A stretch of DNA of 64,000 nt from Cymbomonas tetramitiformis (Eukaryota > Chlorophyta > Pyramimonadophyceae > Pyramimonadales > Pyramimonadaceae), in assembly GCA_001247695.2 (NCBI GenBank), contig LGRX02035166.1:95552-159551 (forward strand), in the 5' to 3' direction. Shown in pieces: positions 29,346 through 41,300 of this stretch. Position numbers and translations under genes: made by a program. Every line of letters starts with the position of its first letter. The stretch's first letter is position 1. Under the pieces are notes generated by a model. That model was not told the origin of the DNA. It ran no database searches and saw only the letters and a program-made list of their open reading frames with translations.

Positions 29346-32300
29346 CACATTGATCGCTTTGTTTTTTACAGTATTAGGATAATTTTGACGCCATACACGC
29401 TTGGAATTCCTTTTACGTTCTTCTTTCTTCGGTAATCCTTCGTGGGCTGCCTGCATGGTCCTTGGAAGGGCTCTTCTCTTGCTTCCTGGTGAATTGTAAG
29501 CTGTTGGGCAACAGCTTTATCACTACTTCTGCTCGATGCCCGGCGTGAATTCTGCTTATTTTCCTTGTGCATTTCTAGGGCATAGCTTGCTTGCATCATC
29601 TTGTTGAAGATGCCAATAGTATTTACTGATGACGATGTGCTTTGGTAGCTGTTGGAAATGCTAACATAACCACCATCATCATACGTGTCAATATCTGGTA
29701 AGATTCTCTTTCTTCCAGCTTGATACAACATAGATGTTGGCAACATGCATCACCGAGTAAGTGCAGAATTTTGGACCGGCTAGTCGTAGGATTGATGCTT
29801 CTGCTCGGGCAGTTAGCAAACCTTATCAAGCCAGCCACGGTGGCAGTGTGGACAGTCAGCAATCTGTCATTTGCCCTCCACCAGTTCAATCAAATACATC
29901 CTTGCGACACCATTCAGCCAGGTCAAAGGCCATAGGTATGTTGTGGAACAAGAATCTCCCGTTACCCTTTGTCTACATTTCTCCACAAAGCCAACAACAG
30001 TCCGATAATGCGCCCAACAGCAAAGCATATTGCCAATCCGAGCCGTCTATTATATATTCCCTCTCTAGGCTATAGCCCCTGGCGCAGGCACTTAGCCCCG
30101 CTAAGTGTAAGGTAGTTGATTCATGTTCCTACTATCGCAACCATTGTACCGAATGAACTGCCGAGTAAGCTAAACCGTTGCTCGCTATCCAGCTGCGCCC
30201 ACTTCCTCTCATTGGCATGCTTCTTCCATGCACAGCATTCTCGACTTGTATTAAGAGCTGTTGCCGCTGCCGATGCCACCGCTTTTGCTGCCACGACTGC
30301 CGTTGCCACCAGTACTGCCGCCATCGCTGCCCTTGCCACTGCTTATGCCGATGCCACTGTTGTTGCCGTTGTTGATGCCGTTGCTGCTTGTACTCGAATA
30401 TCTTACTTTGCTCATTTTAAGAGATTGATATTGATAAGAATGCCAGATGTTTGTCATCGCTGTATAGGCACCCTCATTCGGCTTGAAGATTATAGGTACT
30501 GTATTTACATATGCGTGTCTGATTCAGGTTACAAAATCCATCAGAGACTCTCAACGTAGCTCGGAATTTGCGGGTGGATGGCGAGTGTGGAGCCGAGTTG
30601 TGTACGATTGACGGCGGACAGAATGGTCCACTTTTCACTGTATACGAAGGAGGATCGTTGATCCTAAACAGGCTGTTCATCACCGAGTTCAATAACATGA
30701 TGGTATGTCAAACTCAATCACGGAGCTTGGGCTTGAGTCACCTCATGGTCACGCATGACCAGAAAGTTACTTTCTAGAACGTCGATGTAGTGCGCCCACG
30801 CACGTGCTAAGGGAAGCCACGTGATGATGCGAGGACGGCGCAGGTGGAGGAGAGAGAGCAATTTCCTTTTCAAATCCTTAAACCTTTCCCGTGTTTTAGT
30901 TTAAGTGTGCGTTCGTGGCACAGGGGGATGGTGGAGCGATTGTGATGTACAATGCCAACCTCGTCGTGAATGCGTGCATCTTGTCACAAAATTCTGCCAC
31001 TGTGAGTTCGTGCAAAACATCTCCTTGATCTAGGGTGCGCAGGGAGCAGGTGTGCTGCTAGGCACGGATTTAACGTCAGTGAAGGATAGCAGTGATCGAG
31101 GTTTGCATCTCCCTGTGCTATGTGGGTGGTTGGTAAGCAAACAAATACACCGAGCGAGAGATACTTAGGAAAATAAGGAGTGTCCTATGCAGGGAGTTGA
31201 GTTCGGGTACGAGTTTGTGTAAATAGCCGGTGGACGCGACACAAAGTGAATTATCGATTTGGGGCGAAGGTCTGAAAACCGTGGCAAGTTGGGCCTCAGA
31301 TTTGAGGTGCACAGTTTTTGCGGCTTAGATCTTTTGGGAAAGGAATGATTTTCTTTGAGATTGACCTTTCAGGTTTCGTCTGCCCGTTCGCGTTTTATTG
31401 CGCTCCGGTGAAATCTTTGCACCGTCCGCAATAAAGTTCCGTTTTTTTCATCGCACACTCAAAATAATGTGAAATCGTGTATACAACTCAAAGTCGAACT
31501 CAAAGCAGACTGATTGGGATTTTGAAGGTCGCTGATTTGAAATGACGGACCTCCAGGCTCCGGAACGTCGCCTCAGGAGTTTTGGGCCGAGTTTTGGTTT
31601 TGACTTTCCGCCGGAAGAATTTAGCCAATGAAATCTTTATGATCAAATTCAAACGAAGTCACATCCAAACTATGCATAGGAAGCACCTAAGTCCCGTGGT
31701 ATGCGATGCGGTCTTGCTATGGGTTGAGGGGATGCTAACTGAGCGAGGGGGGGGAGAGACGTACAGGGTTGTGGAGGTGCAGTGTACCACTATGGCCGCA
31801 ACAATATACGCAACAATATATCTATCAGTGAAAGCACCATGACACAGAACAGTGCGGTAAGTTGTACTGTTTTCCATGGTGAAGAGTTGGGCTTCATCCA
31901 TGCCCCACACAATCAGAACCCCTTTGCGATAGGTCCCCAAGCCACGGGCCATAAGGATGTTGGGCAAACAAATGCACAGCGCTACAGATGTTTTGAACAC
32001 ATTGCACGTAGGAAAATAAGTTCTGTGGAGCATGGAATGCAGTCTCGCTATGGGTTGAGGGGATGCTAAGTGAGCGGGGAGGGGGAGAGAGGGACAGGGT
32101 AATGGAGGTGCGTTGTATGTGTATGGCCCCAGCAATATCTTTATCAGTGAAAGCGACATGACACGGAACAGTGCGGCGGTGAGTTGCACCGTTTTCCATG
32201 GTGAAGAGTTGGGCTTCGCGCCAACGCCCCACACATTCGTAACCCCTTTGCGATCGGTTCCCAATTCAACGAGCACGAGCCACAAGGCGGGTGGGCAGGG

Positions 32301-35300
32301 CCACACTTGATGAAGTGCACCTCGATCAAGCGCGGCAAAAATTTACGAAGTGTTAAGCTGCAGCACATGGCGACAGTGAGTTCGGAGTAAAGCCGGGCTT
32401 CTGTTGTTTTGAGAGGTCATACCAAGCTTACAAGCAGTGCTAGGGCAAAGGAGCAGTTGTGAGTTTTTATAGTTGTTGATGCACATGTGGTGATTGTGTG
32501 TAAGGTGGGGACAGAAAACAAGATGCGAAGCAGCTGCGCTTAGGGTGCTAATGGGGGGCGGGGCATGCTGCGGGGGGCACAGAGTTATGGAGGTGCGGTG
32601 GGTATGCTGTATACTGGTATTTTGACTATTGCAGGAAGCACGATGGCGGAGAACATGGCTGAGGTGAGCAGTGTGTGTTTCGATCTCACAATCTGTGTGT
32701 TCACAATCGCGCAATCTGTGTGTTCTAGAAGGAAGAAGGTGCCGGCGGCCGAAATCGACCTCCCTTGGGATGGCTCGTTTGCTTCCATGTAAGAGGGCCA
32801 TAGATGTTTCGAAGTCGATGCCAAAAGTCTATGGCGCGATCGGCGGGCGAAGCGCTCCCGAGATGCTGCAGAACTTCCCAAAGCTGCGTGCACGGTCCCC
32901 CGCATTCTGCTTGACTCCCAGACATCCATTGGTGGCGTATTTCTTGGCGATGAAGAAGGCAATCCGTTGGATGTCGTGCAACCTGGGATGTGCTTGAGTG
33001 AGCGCTGGAATGTGCGCGCGAGATCTTTCAGCAGGGGGCGAGCATCATGCCTCCGAGAGCCTCTTTTGGCGGATCCTGTTTCGGAGCTGGGCGTCGGCCT
33101 GTGAGAGTCTACTTTGCGTGACTTCCCGTTGGCCCGCTTCTGCTGTACTCAAGCAGCTCGCATTCCGGGCAGATGACCGTCGCCTGTTTGTGCGGCTGGG
33201 GAGTGGGCACTGACGTGGGTGGTGCTTGCTTGTTTGTGCGGCTGGGGAGTGGGCACTGACGTGGGTGGTGCTTGCCTGTTTGTGCGGCTGGGGAGTGGGC
33301 ACTGACTTGGGTGGTGCTTGCTTGTGGGTGTGGGTGGGAATGGGTGTGAGGCAGTCTGGAGGCGCATTGAGCATGTATTATAGCGGGGACACTTCGATCA
33401 TCAACAGCGAGATGACGTCAAACAGTGCATCGGAGGTGAGTTGTCGACTGCTGTCTCACTCGTTGCATCCATGGCTCGGTGCTTGGAGGGGGGCCAGGAC
33501 GCCAGAGGCGGTGGTGTGCTGCCGGGCGGTGGGCACAGTCTTTGGTGGTGGCGGCAGGCATGCGTGGCCATGCGGGTGGGGTTGTAGGGAGCGGAGTGAG
33601 ATGTGGCCACGCGATGGGCGGTGACCTTGGGCTTTGGGGGTGAGGTACTGACCACTGAGCCACGTCGTGGGCGGTGGTGTTGGGCGTTGTCGGGAGAAGT
33701 GGGGATGAGGCAGTGACCACTGCGCCAGTGCCACATCATGCGCGGTGGTCTTGGGCATTGACGGAAATGGGTGTGCCGCACTGAGATGTGGCGGGGTTGT
33801 GGGCGGTGGTCTTGGGCATTGTTGAGAACGGATCTATGGCAGGCTGGAGGTGCCGTTTATGCCTACGCCAGCGGTGATGTATATATAAGCAACAGCGCCA
33901 TGCACAAGAATAGCGCTGAGGTTCGTACATCATTTATGCCCAGTGCGATGTATTGTTTGACGTACCAAGTAACGCGATGTCGCGTGTCGAGTAGTGATGC
34001 TTCTTGGAAGGTATGTAAAGACGAATAAGGGGAAAATCTTTAGAACTTTGTGAGCAGGTGTCGTCCCAACCTCAGAGGCAGTGCTGGGACAGGGCACCAG
34101 TTGACAGCGTTTACATCAAAGGTGTCGATGCACGTGCATGTGGTGTGCTTATCCTTGGACCAACTTCTTTGGCACACCGCAGCCGCAGAAGACATGCGCG
34201 TTTGCTTCAAGTGCGTTCGTGACAACAGCATACAGTACTCCCCTAGAAACAGTCTTAGCATCCCGGGATTCGACGACGCTGCGATGCAGCTTTGTGAAGA
34301 TTGCGTGGAACATATCACGTTCAGAGTAAACAGGCACCCCAAGGAAACCATAGTTCCCCTGCATCGTCCGAACTATGGTTGTCGTCGAATCCCAGGATGC
34401 TAAATGACGAGGGATACTGTTTCCAGGGGATTGTTGCATGCTGTTGTCACGAACGCACTTGAAGCAAACGGCTGCCCAAACCGGGGATCAAAGGATTCAG
34501 CACACACTTCGGGACACTTACCCGGGTTTCCCGGAGCTCACAGTGGAGAACCAGGCTCCCTAAGCCTCACTGGGCCACCTGAGAGCCTCTGGAACTGCAC
34601 TGCCTGTGCACTGCTGCTTTGTCTCTGAAGCCAGTTCACATCTGCCCCTGGAGCTGCTCGAGCCATCTTCCCGCCACCAAGCCTACGCTCAGAACCCGCC
34701 ACCAAGCCTACGCTAACAAATGCCACCCTGTTCCCTGCAGGTCCCTCAGCCTAGTCTCAAGAGAGCTTGCCCACCCACCACACGTCCAGTGTTCCAAAGG
34801 GCTGGCCCAAGGGTCTGAGAATGATAAAGCGAATTGCTTTTTCCTGATCCCGCCACCAATCTGCGCTTGCAACCCCTTGCCCCCATTGCAACCCCAACGC
34901 AAACTCTATGGGATTCAAGCCCGTGCGCTGGATGCGTGACGTGTGTGCGATGGGGACGTGCACGCGGCGAGATAAGAAGAAACGGTGCTTAGGATGCTAA
35001 TGTGGTGCGGGCCATGCTGCGGGGGGCCCAGAGTTATGGAGGTGCGGCGTTTATATACTATAGTGGAAGTGCAGCATGTGTAGGAAGCACCATGGCGGAG
35101 AACACGGCTAAGGTAAGCGGTGTGTGTTCACAATCGCGCAATCTGTGTGTTCTAGAAGGAAGAAGGTGCCGGCGGCCGAAATCGACCTCCCTTGGGATGG
35201 CTCGTTTGCTTCCATGTAAGAGGGCCATAGATGTTTCGAAGTCGATGCCAAAAGTCTATGGCGCGATCGGCGGGCGAAGCGCTCCCGAGATGCTGCAGAA

Positions 35301-38300
35301 CTTCCCAAAGCTGCGTGCACGGTCCCCCGCATTCTGCTTGACTCCCAGACATCCATTGGTGGCGTATTTCTTGGCGATGAAGAAGGCAATCCGTTGGATG
35401 TCGTGCAACCTGGGATGTGCTTGAGTGAGCGCTGGAATGTGCGCGCGAGATCTTTCAGCAGGGGGCGAGCATCATGCCTCCGAGAGCCTCTTTTGGCGGA
35501 TCCTGTTTCGGAGCTGGGCGTCGCCCTGTGAGAGTCTACTTTGCGTGACTTCCCGTTGGCCCGCTTCTGCTGTACTCAAGCAGCTCGCATTCCGGGCAGA
35601 TGACCGTCGCCTGTTTGTGCGGCTGGGGAGTGGGCACTGACGTGGGTGGTGCTCGCTTGTTTGTGCGGCTGGGGAGTGGGCACTGACGTGGGTGGTGCTT
35701 GCCTGTTTGTGCGGCTGGGGAGTGGGCACTGACTTGGGTGATGCTTGCTTGTGGGTGTGGGTGGGAATGGGTGTGAGGCAGTATGGAGGCGCATTGAGCA
35801 TGTATTATAGCGGGGACACTTCGATCATCAACAGCGAGATGACGTCAAACAGTGCATCGGAGGTGAGTTGTCGAATGCTGTCTCACTCGTTGCATCCATG
35901 GCTCGGTGCTTGGAGGGGGGGCAGGACGCCAGAGGCGGTGGTGTGCTGCCGGGCGGTGGGCACAGTCGTTGGTGGTGGCGGCAGGCATGCGTGGCCATGC
36001 GGGTGGGGTTGTAGGGAGCGGAGTGAGATGTGGCCACGCGATGGGCGGTGACCTTGTCGAGTAGTGATGCTTCTTGGAAGGTATGTAAAGACGAATGCGG
36101 GGAAAATCTTTAGAACTGTGTGAGCAGGTGTCGTCCCAACCTCAGAGGCAGTGCTGGGACAGGGCACCAGTTGACAGCGTTTACATCAAAGGTGTCGATG
36201 CACGTGCATGTGGTGTGCTTATCCTTGGACCAACTTCTTTGGCACACCGCAGCCGCAGAAGACATGCGCGTTTGCTTCAAGCGCGTTCGTGACAACAGCA
36301 TACAGTACTCCCCTAGAAACATTCTTAGCATCCCGGGATTCGACGACGCTGCGATGCAGCTTTGTGAAGATTGCGTGGAACATATCACGTTCAGAGTAAA
36401 CAGGCACCCCAAGGAAACCATAGTTCCCCTGCATCGTCCGAACTATGGTTGTCGTCGAATCCCAGGATGCTAAATGACGAGGGATACTGTTTCCAGGGGA
36501 TTGCTGCATGCTGTTGTCACGAACGCACTTGAAGCAAACGGCTGCCCAAACCGGGGATCAAAGGATTCAGCACACACTTCGGGACACTTACCCGGGTTTC
36601 CCGGAGCTCACAGTGGAGAACCGGGCTCCCTAAGCCTCACTGGGCCACCTGAGAGCCTCTGGAACTGCACTGCCTGTGCACTGCTGCTTTGTCTCTGAAG
36701 CCAGTTCACATCTGCCCCTGGAGCTGCTCGAGCCATCTTCCCGCCACCAAGCCTACGCTCAGTACCCGCCACCAAGCCTACGCTCAGAACCCGCCACCAA
36801 GCCTACGCTAACAAATGCCACCCTGTTCCCTGCAGGTCCCTCAGCCTAGTCTCAAGAGAGCTTGCCCACCCACCACACGTCCAGTGTTCCAAAGGGCTGA
36901 CCCAAGGGTCTGAGAATGATAAAGCGAATTGCTTTTTCCTGATCCCGCCACCAATCTGCGCTTGCAACCCCTTGCCCCCATTGCAACCCCAACGCAAACT
37001 CTATGGGATTCAAGCCCGTGCGCTGGATGCGTGACGTGTGTGCGATGGGGACGTGCACGCGGCGAGATAAGAAGAAACTGTGCTTAGGATGCTAATGGGG
37101 TGCGGGCCATGCTGCGGGGGGCCCAGAGTTATGGAGGTGCGGCGTTTATATACTATAGTGGAAGTGCAGCATGTGTAGGAAGCACCATGGCGGAGAACAC
37201 GGCTAAGGTAAGCGGTGTGTGTTCACAATCGCGCAATCTGTGTGTTCTAGAAGGAAGAAGGTGCCGGCGGCCGAAATCGACCTCCCTTGGGATGGCTCGT
37301 TTGCTTCCATGTAAGAGGGCCATAGATGTTTCGAAGTCGATGCCAAAAGTCTATGGCGCGATCGGCGGGCGAAGCGCTCCCGAGATGCTGCAGAACTTCC
37401 CAAAGCTGCGTGCACGGTCCCCCGCATTCTGCTTGACTCCCAGACATCCATTGGTGGCGTATTTCATGGCGATGAAGAAGGCAATCCGTTGGATGTCGTG
37501 CAACCTGGGATGTGCTTGAGTGAGCGCTGGAATGTGCGCGCGAGATCTTTCAGCAGGGGGCGAGCATCATGCCTCCGAGAGCCTCTTTTGGCGGCTGGGG
37601 AGTGGGCACTGACTTGGGTGATGCTTGCTTGTGGGTGTGGGTGGGAATGGGTGTGAGGCAGTATGGAGGCGCATTGAGCATGTATTATAGCGGGGACACT
37701 TCGATCATCAACAGCGAGATGACGTCAAACAGTGCATCGGAGGTGAGTTGTCGAATGCTGTCTCACTCGTTGCATCCATGGCTCGGTGCTTGGAGGGGGG
37801 GCAGGACGCCAGAGGCGGTGGTGTGCTGCCGGGCGGTGGGCACAGTCGTTGGTGGTGGCGGCAGGCATGCGTGGCCATGCGGGTGGGGTTGTAGGGAGCG
37901 GAGTGAGATGTGGCCATGCGATGGGCGGTGACCTTGGGCTTTGTTGGGAATGGGGGTGAGGTAGAATGGAGGCGCGGTTCAGATTCATGGGAGTCACAGC
38001 ATATCTATAGATGAAAGTAACATCGCGGGAAACAGCGCTTCGGTGAGTTCACGATATGATTGCCTCTTCGATGGCATACTTTCACTTGCTCTCCTCACTC
38101 GATGCATCCTCGGCTCAGTGCTTATCGGCACCTTCCCGTGCCCTGTGTCGCGGCAGGTGGGATTGTCGTTGGAGGATGTGCAGAGCCCTGGGAGCCGTCT
38201 TGGAGCTGTGGCAGGGTGCTGAAGGGGGGCGATGCCATAAAATCGGGGGTGCTGGATGGTGTCGATGTTAGTCTGATTATGGAGCATGGGCTGTAAAACA

Positions 38301-41300
38301 AGGGGTGCTGCTTATTGGGCGAGTGCTGTACCGGCATCGTGTTCTGATGTGGTACATCGGATGGAATGATTGATTGCGGATATTCGTGTGGAGAACGGGC
38401 CGTGGGACAAAAAAGTAACCCGGTTGCGCCCTCGCAGGCTGGGGGAAGGGCCGAATACGGATTTGGTGTTGCATGGGGGCGCGGGTGTGGCAGAGCGGTC
38501 ATGGAGGTGTGATACGTGTTGAAAACAGCATCGACACCGTAGCTATCATTTCGAGCAACGTGACACAAAACTATGCTGGGGTAAGTCGTATTTTAGCTAC
38601 TTGCAGCAGTGCGAGCCGATTTCAAGCAGCATGGCGACTCCCCCTTGCGATGTCATTCGAGAGGCGATGGCCGGGTGTTCCGTTTTGCGGTCATTCCCCG
38701 GATTCCGGCGGCTCGCCGAGCTCGACTCTGACCCGCGCGCCGCCTTTTTGCCTCATCGATCCGCGTTGCACAGCCTCATCGGTGCATGTTGTACAGCGGT
38801 ATGATGCCTTGTGCCTTTTCACATCGCACGGCATCCATAGCAAGTGCGGGAGTTCTTTGATGATGTTGCACAATGAGGGTAGCCGCGTGCAGAGAGGCTT
38901 TTTTTCTTCACGGCATAGGACTGAGGATAGTGTTCGGTTGTGTGAGGTGACGTGGCCAGTTAAACGGAGGTGTGATATCTCTGCCAAGCTCTGCCAGCAT
39001 CACCAATGGCATATCTATCAACGGAAGCAGCTTGTCACAGAACCGTGCTGAGGTGATTCTGCGATTCCACTGCTGGGAGCGTCATGCAATTGAGTCATAC
39101 CGTCGTCCCCCCCATCCACCGCGCATTGCGATTGGCTTCGTTGCGCAGAGCGCCGCGCATGGTAAGGGAGGAGTGTGCCCAATCGCTGGGCAAAGTTGGG
39201 TGTCGGTGCGTGGACAGGCTTGGTGCAGTGACAGTGAGCCAAGGGGGACACCATGGGGAGCCTGTTAGGGGGGGCATCTGATGCCGCTGCACGAATGTCG
39301 ATGTGAAGATGCATATTATTAAGTAGTCAAGTGGCGCTGGATGCGACGAAGTGGCACTGTGGCTGCTGAGGTCTGTCCGTCACGGGGCTGCGGGTGGGTC
39401 AGAGGTACGGAGGCGTGGCGCGCGTCCAATCTGAACATGTGCAAATTGCTGATAGCATCATGTCGGAGAACGCTGCGGTAAGTTCAGCCTCCCGCGCTGT
39501 CAGCACTATGCCAGTGTGTCACCGCACACAGCCCTTGGATCCTCAGCACTTGGATCCTCAGCCCTTGGATCCTCGGCGCAAGGATCGGATCGGACCTCGG
39601 CCAGCAGGACCTCGTGGCAACCGCAGAGAGCCCCGTGAAATGCGGTTTATGGAGGGCATCGGGCGGAGCTCGCACAGCAGGACCTCATGGCACCCGCAGA
39701 GAGCCGCGTGAAATGCTGTTTATGGAGGGCATCGGGCGGAGCTCGCACAGCAGGACCTCGTGGCACCCGCAGAGAGCCTTGTGAAATGCTGTTTATGGAG
39801 GGCATCGCGCGGAGCTCGCACAGCAGGGCCGTGTGGCACCCGCGGAGAGCCCCGTGAAATGCTGTTTATGGAGGGCATCGGGCGGAGCTCGCACAGCAGG
39901 ATCTCGTGGCACCCGCAGAGAGCTCCGTGAAATGCGGTTTATGGAGGGCATCGGGCGGAGCTCGCCCAGCAGGACCTCGTGGCACCCGCAGAGAGCCCTG
40001 TGCAATGCTGTTTACGGAGGGCATCGGGCTGAGCTCGCACAGCAGGACCGCGTGGCACCCGCAGAGATCCCCGTGAAATGCTGTTTGTGGAGGGCATTGG
40101 GCGGAGCTCGCACAGCAGGGCCTCGTGGCACCCGCAGAGAGCCGCGTGAAATGCTGTTTATGGAGGGCATCGGGCGGAGCTCGCACAGCAGGGCCGTGTG
40201 GCACCCGCGGAGAGCCCCGTGAAATGCTGTTTATGGAGGGCATCGGGCGGAGCTCGCACAACAGGACCTCGTGGCACCCGCAGAGAGCTCCGTAAAATGC
40301 TGTTTGTGGAGGGCATCGGGCGGAGCTCGCACAGCAGGACCTCATGGCACCCGCAGAGAGCCGCGTGAAATGCTGTTTATGGAGGGCATCGGGCGGAGCT
40401 CGCACAGCAGGACCTCGTGGCACCCGCAGAGAGCCTTGTGAAATGCTGTTTATGGAGGGCATCGCGCGGAGCTCGCACAGCAGGGCCGTGTGGCACCCGC
40501 GGAGAGCCCCGTGAAATGCTGTTTATGGAGGGCATCGGGCGGAGCTCGCACAGCAGGATCTCGTGGCACCCGCAGAGAGCTCCGTGAAATGCGGTTTATG
40601 GAGGGCATCGGGCGGAGCTCGCCCAGCAGGACCTCGTGGCACCCGCAGAGAGCCCTGTGCAATGCTGTTTACGGAGGGCATCGGGCTGAGCTCGCACAGC
40701 AGGACCGCGTGGCACCCGCAGAGATCCCCGTGAAATGCTGTTTGTGGAGGGCATTGGGCGGAGCTCGCACAGCAGGGCCTCGTGGCACCCGCAGAGAGCC
40801 GCGTGAAATGCCAAGTGTTTCTATGGAGGGCATCGGGCGGAGCCGCACAGCAGGGGCCGCAGTGGCAACCGCGGAGAGCCCTGCTGTGAAATGCTGTTTA
40901 TGGAGGGGCACTTGGCGGAGCTCGCACAACAGGACTCGTGAGACCCGTAGAGAGCTCCGTAAAATGCTGTTTGTGGAGGGCATCGGGGCGGAGCCCCACA
41001 GCAGAACGTGGCATCCCGCAGAGCCCTCGTGAAATCTCTGTTTAAGGGCATCGGGCGGAGCTCCATTGTGCTGGACCCCTGGCAACCCAGAGAGCCCTGT
41101 GAGCCTGATAGGCATCGCCGCGCGGAGCTCCTGACCAGCAGGCCGGTGGTGGTGGCACCCGCGGAGAGCCCCGTGAAATGCTGTTTATGGAGGGCACGGG
41201 CGGAGCTCGCACAACAGGACCTCGTGCAGGGCACTGCAGAGAGCCCGTGAAATGCGGTTTATGGAGAGGCATCGGGCGAGCTCGCGACAGCAGGACCTCG

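Larger units (their letters stand above)
32560..37940 (+). repeat. Segmental tandem duplication, 3 copies (2.4, 2.1 and 0.85 kb)
   Basis: Homologous points (CGCGCAATCTGTGTGTTCTA) lie at about 32,708, 35,136 and 37,230, giving offsets of 2,428 and 2,094 bp. Copy 1 has the exon for coil 6, which copy 2 has lost by an internal deletion joining its GTGACCTTG at about 36,055 to the TCGAGTAGTGATGC block. Copy 3 is truncated. Intron sequences are almost identical between copies. Confidence 0.92.

Noticed and set aside
39650..41250. Open frames with Gly/Ala-rich repeats over the 73-bp array
   Set aside because: Tandem-repeat artefacts; the period shifts frame and indels break it repeatedly.
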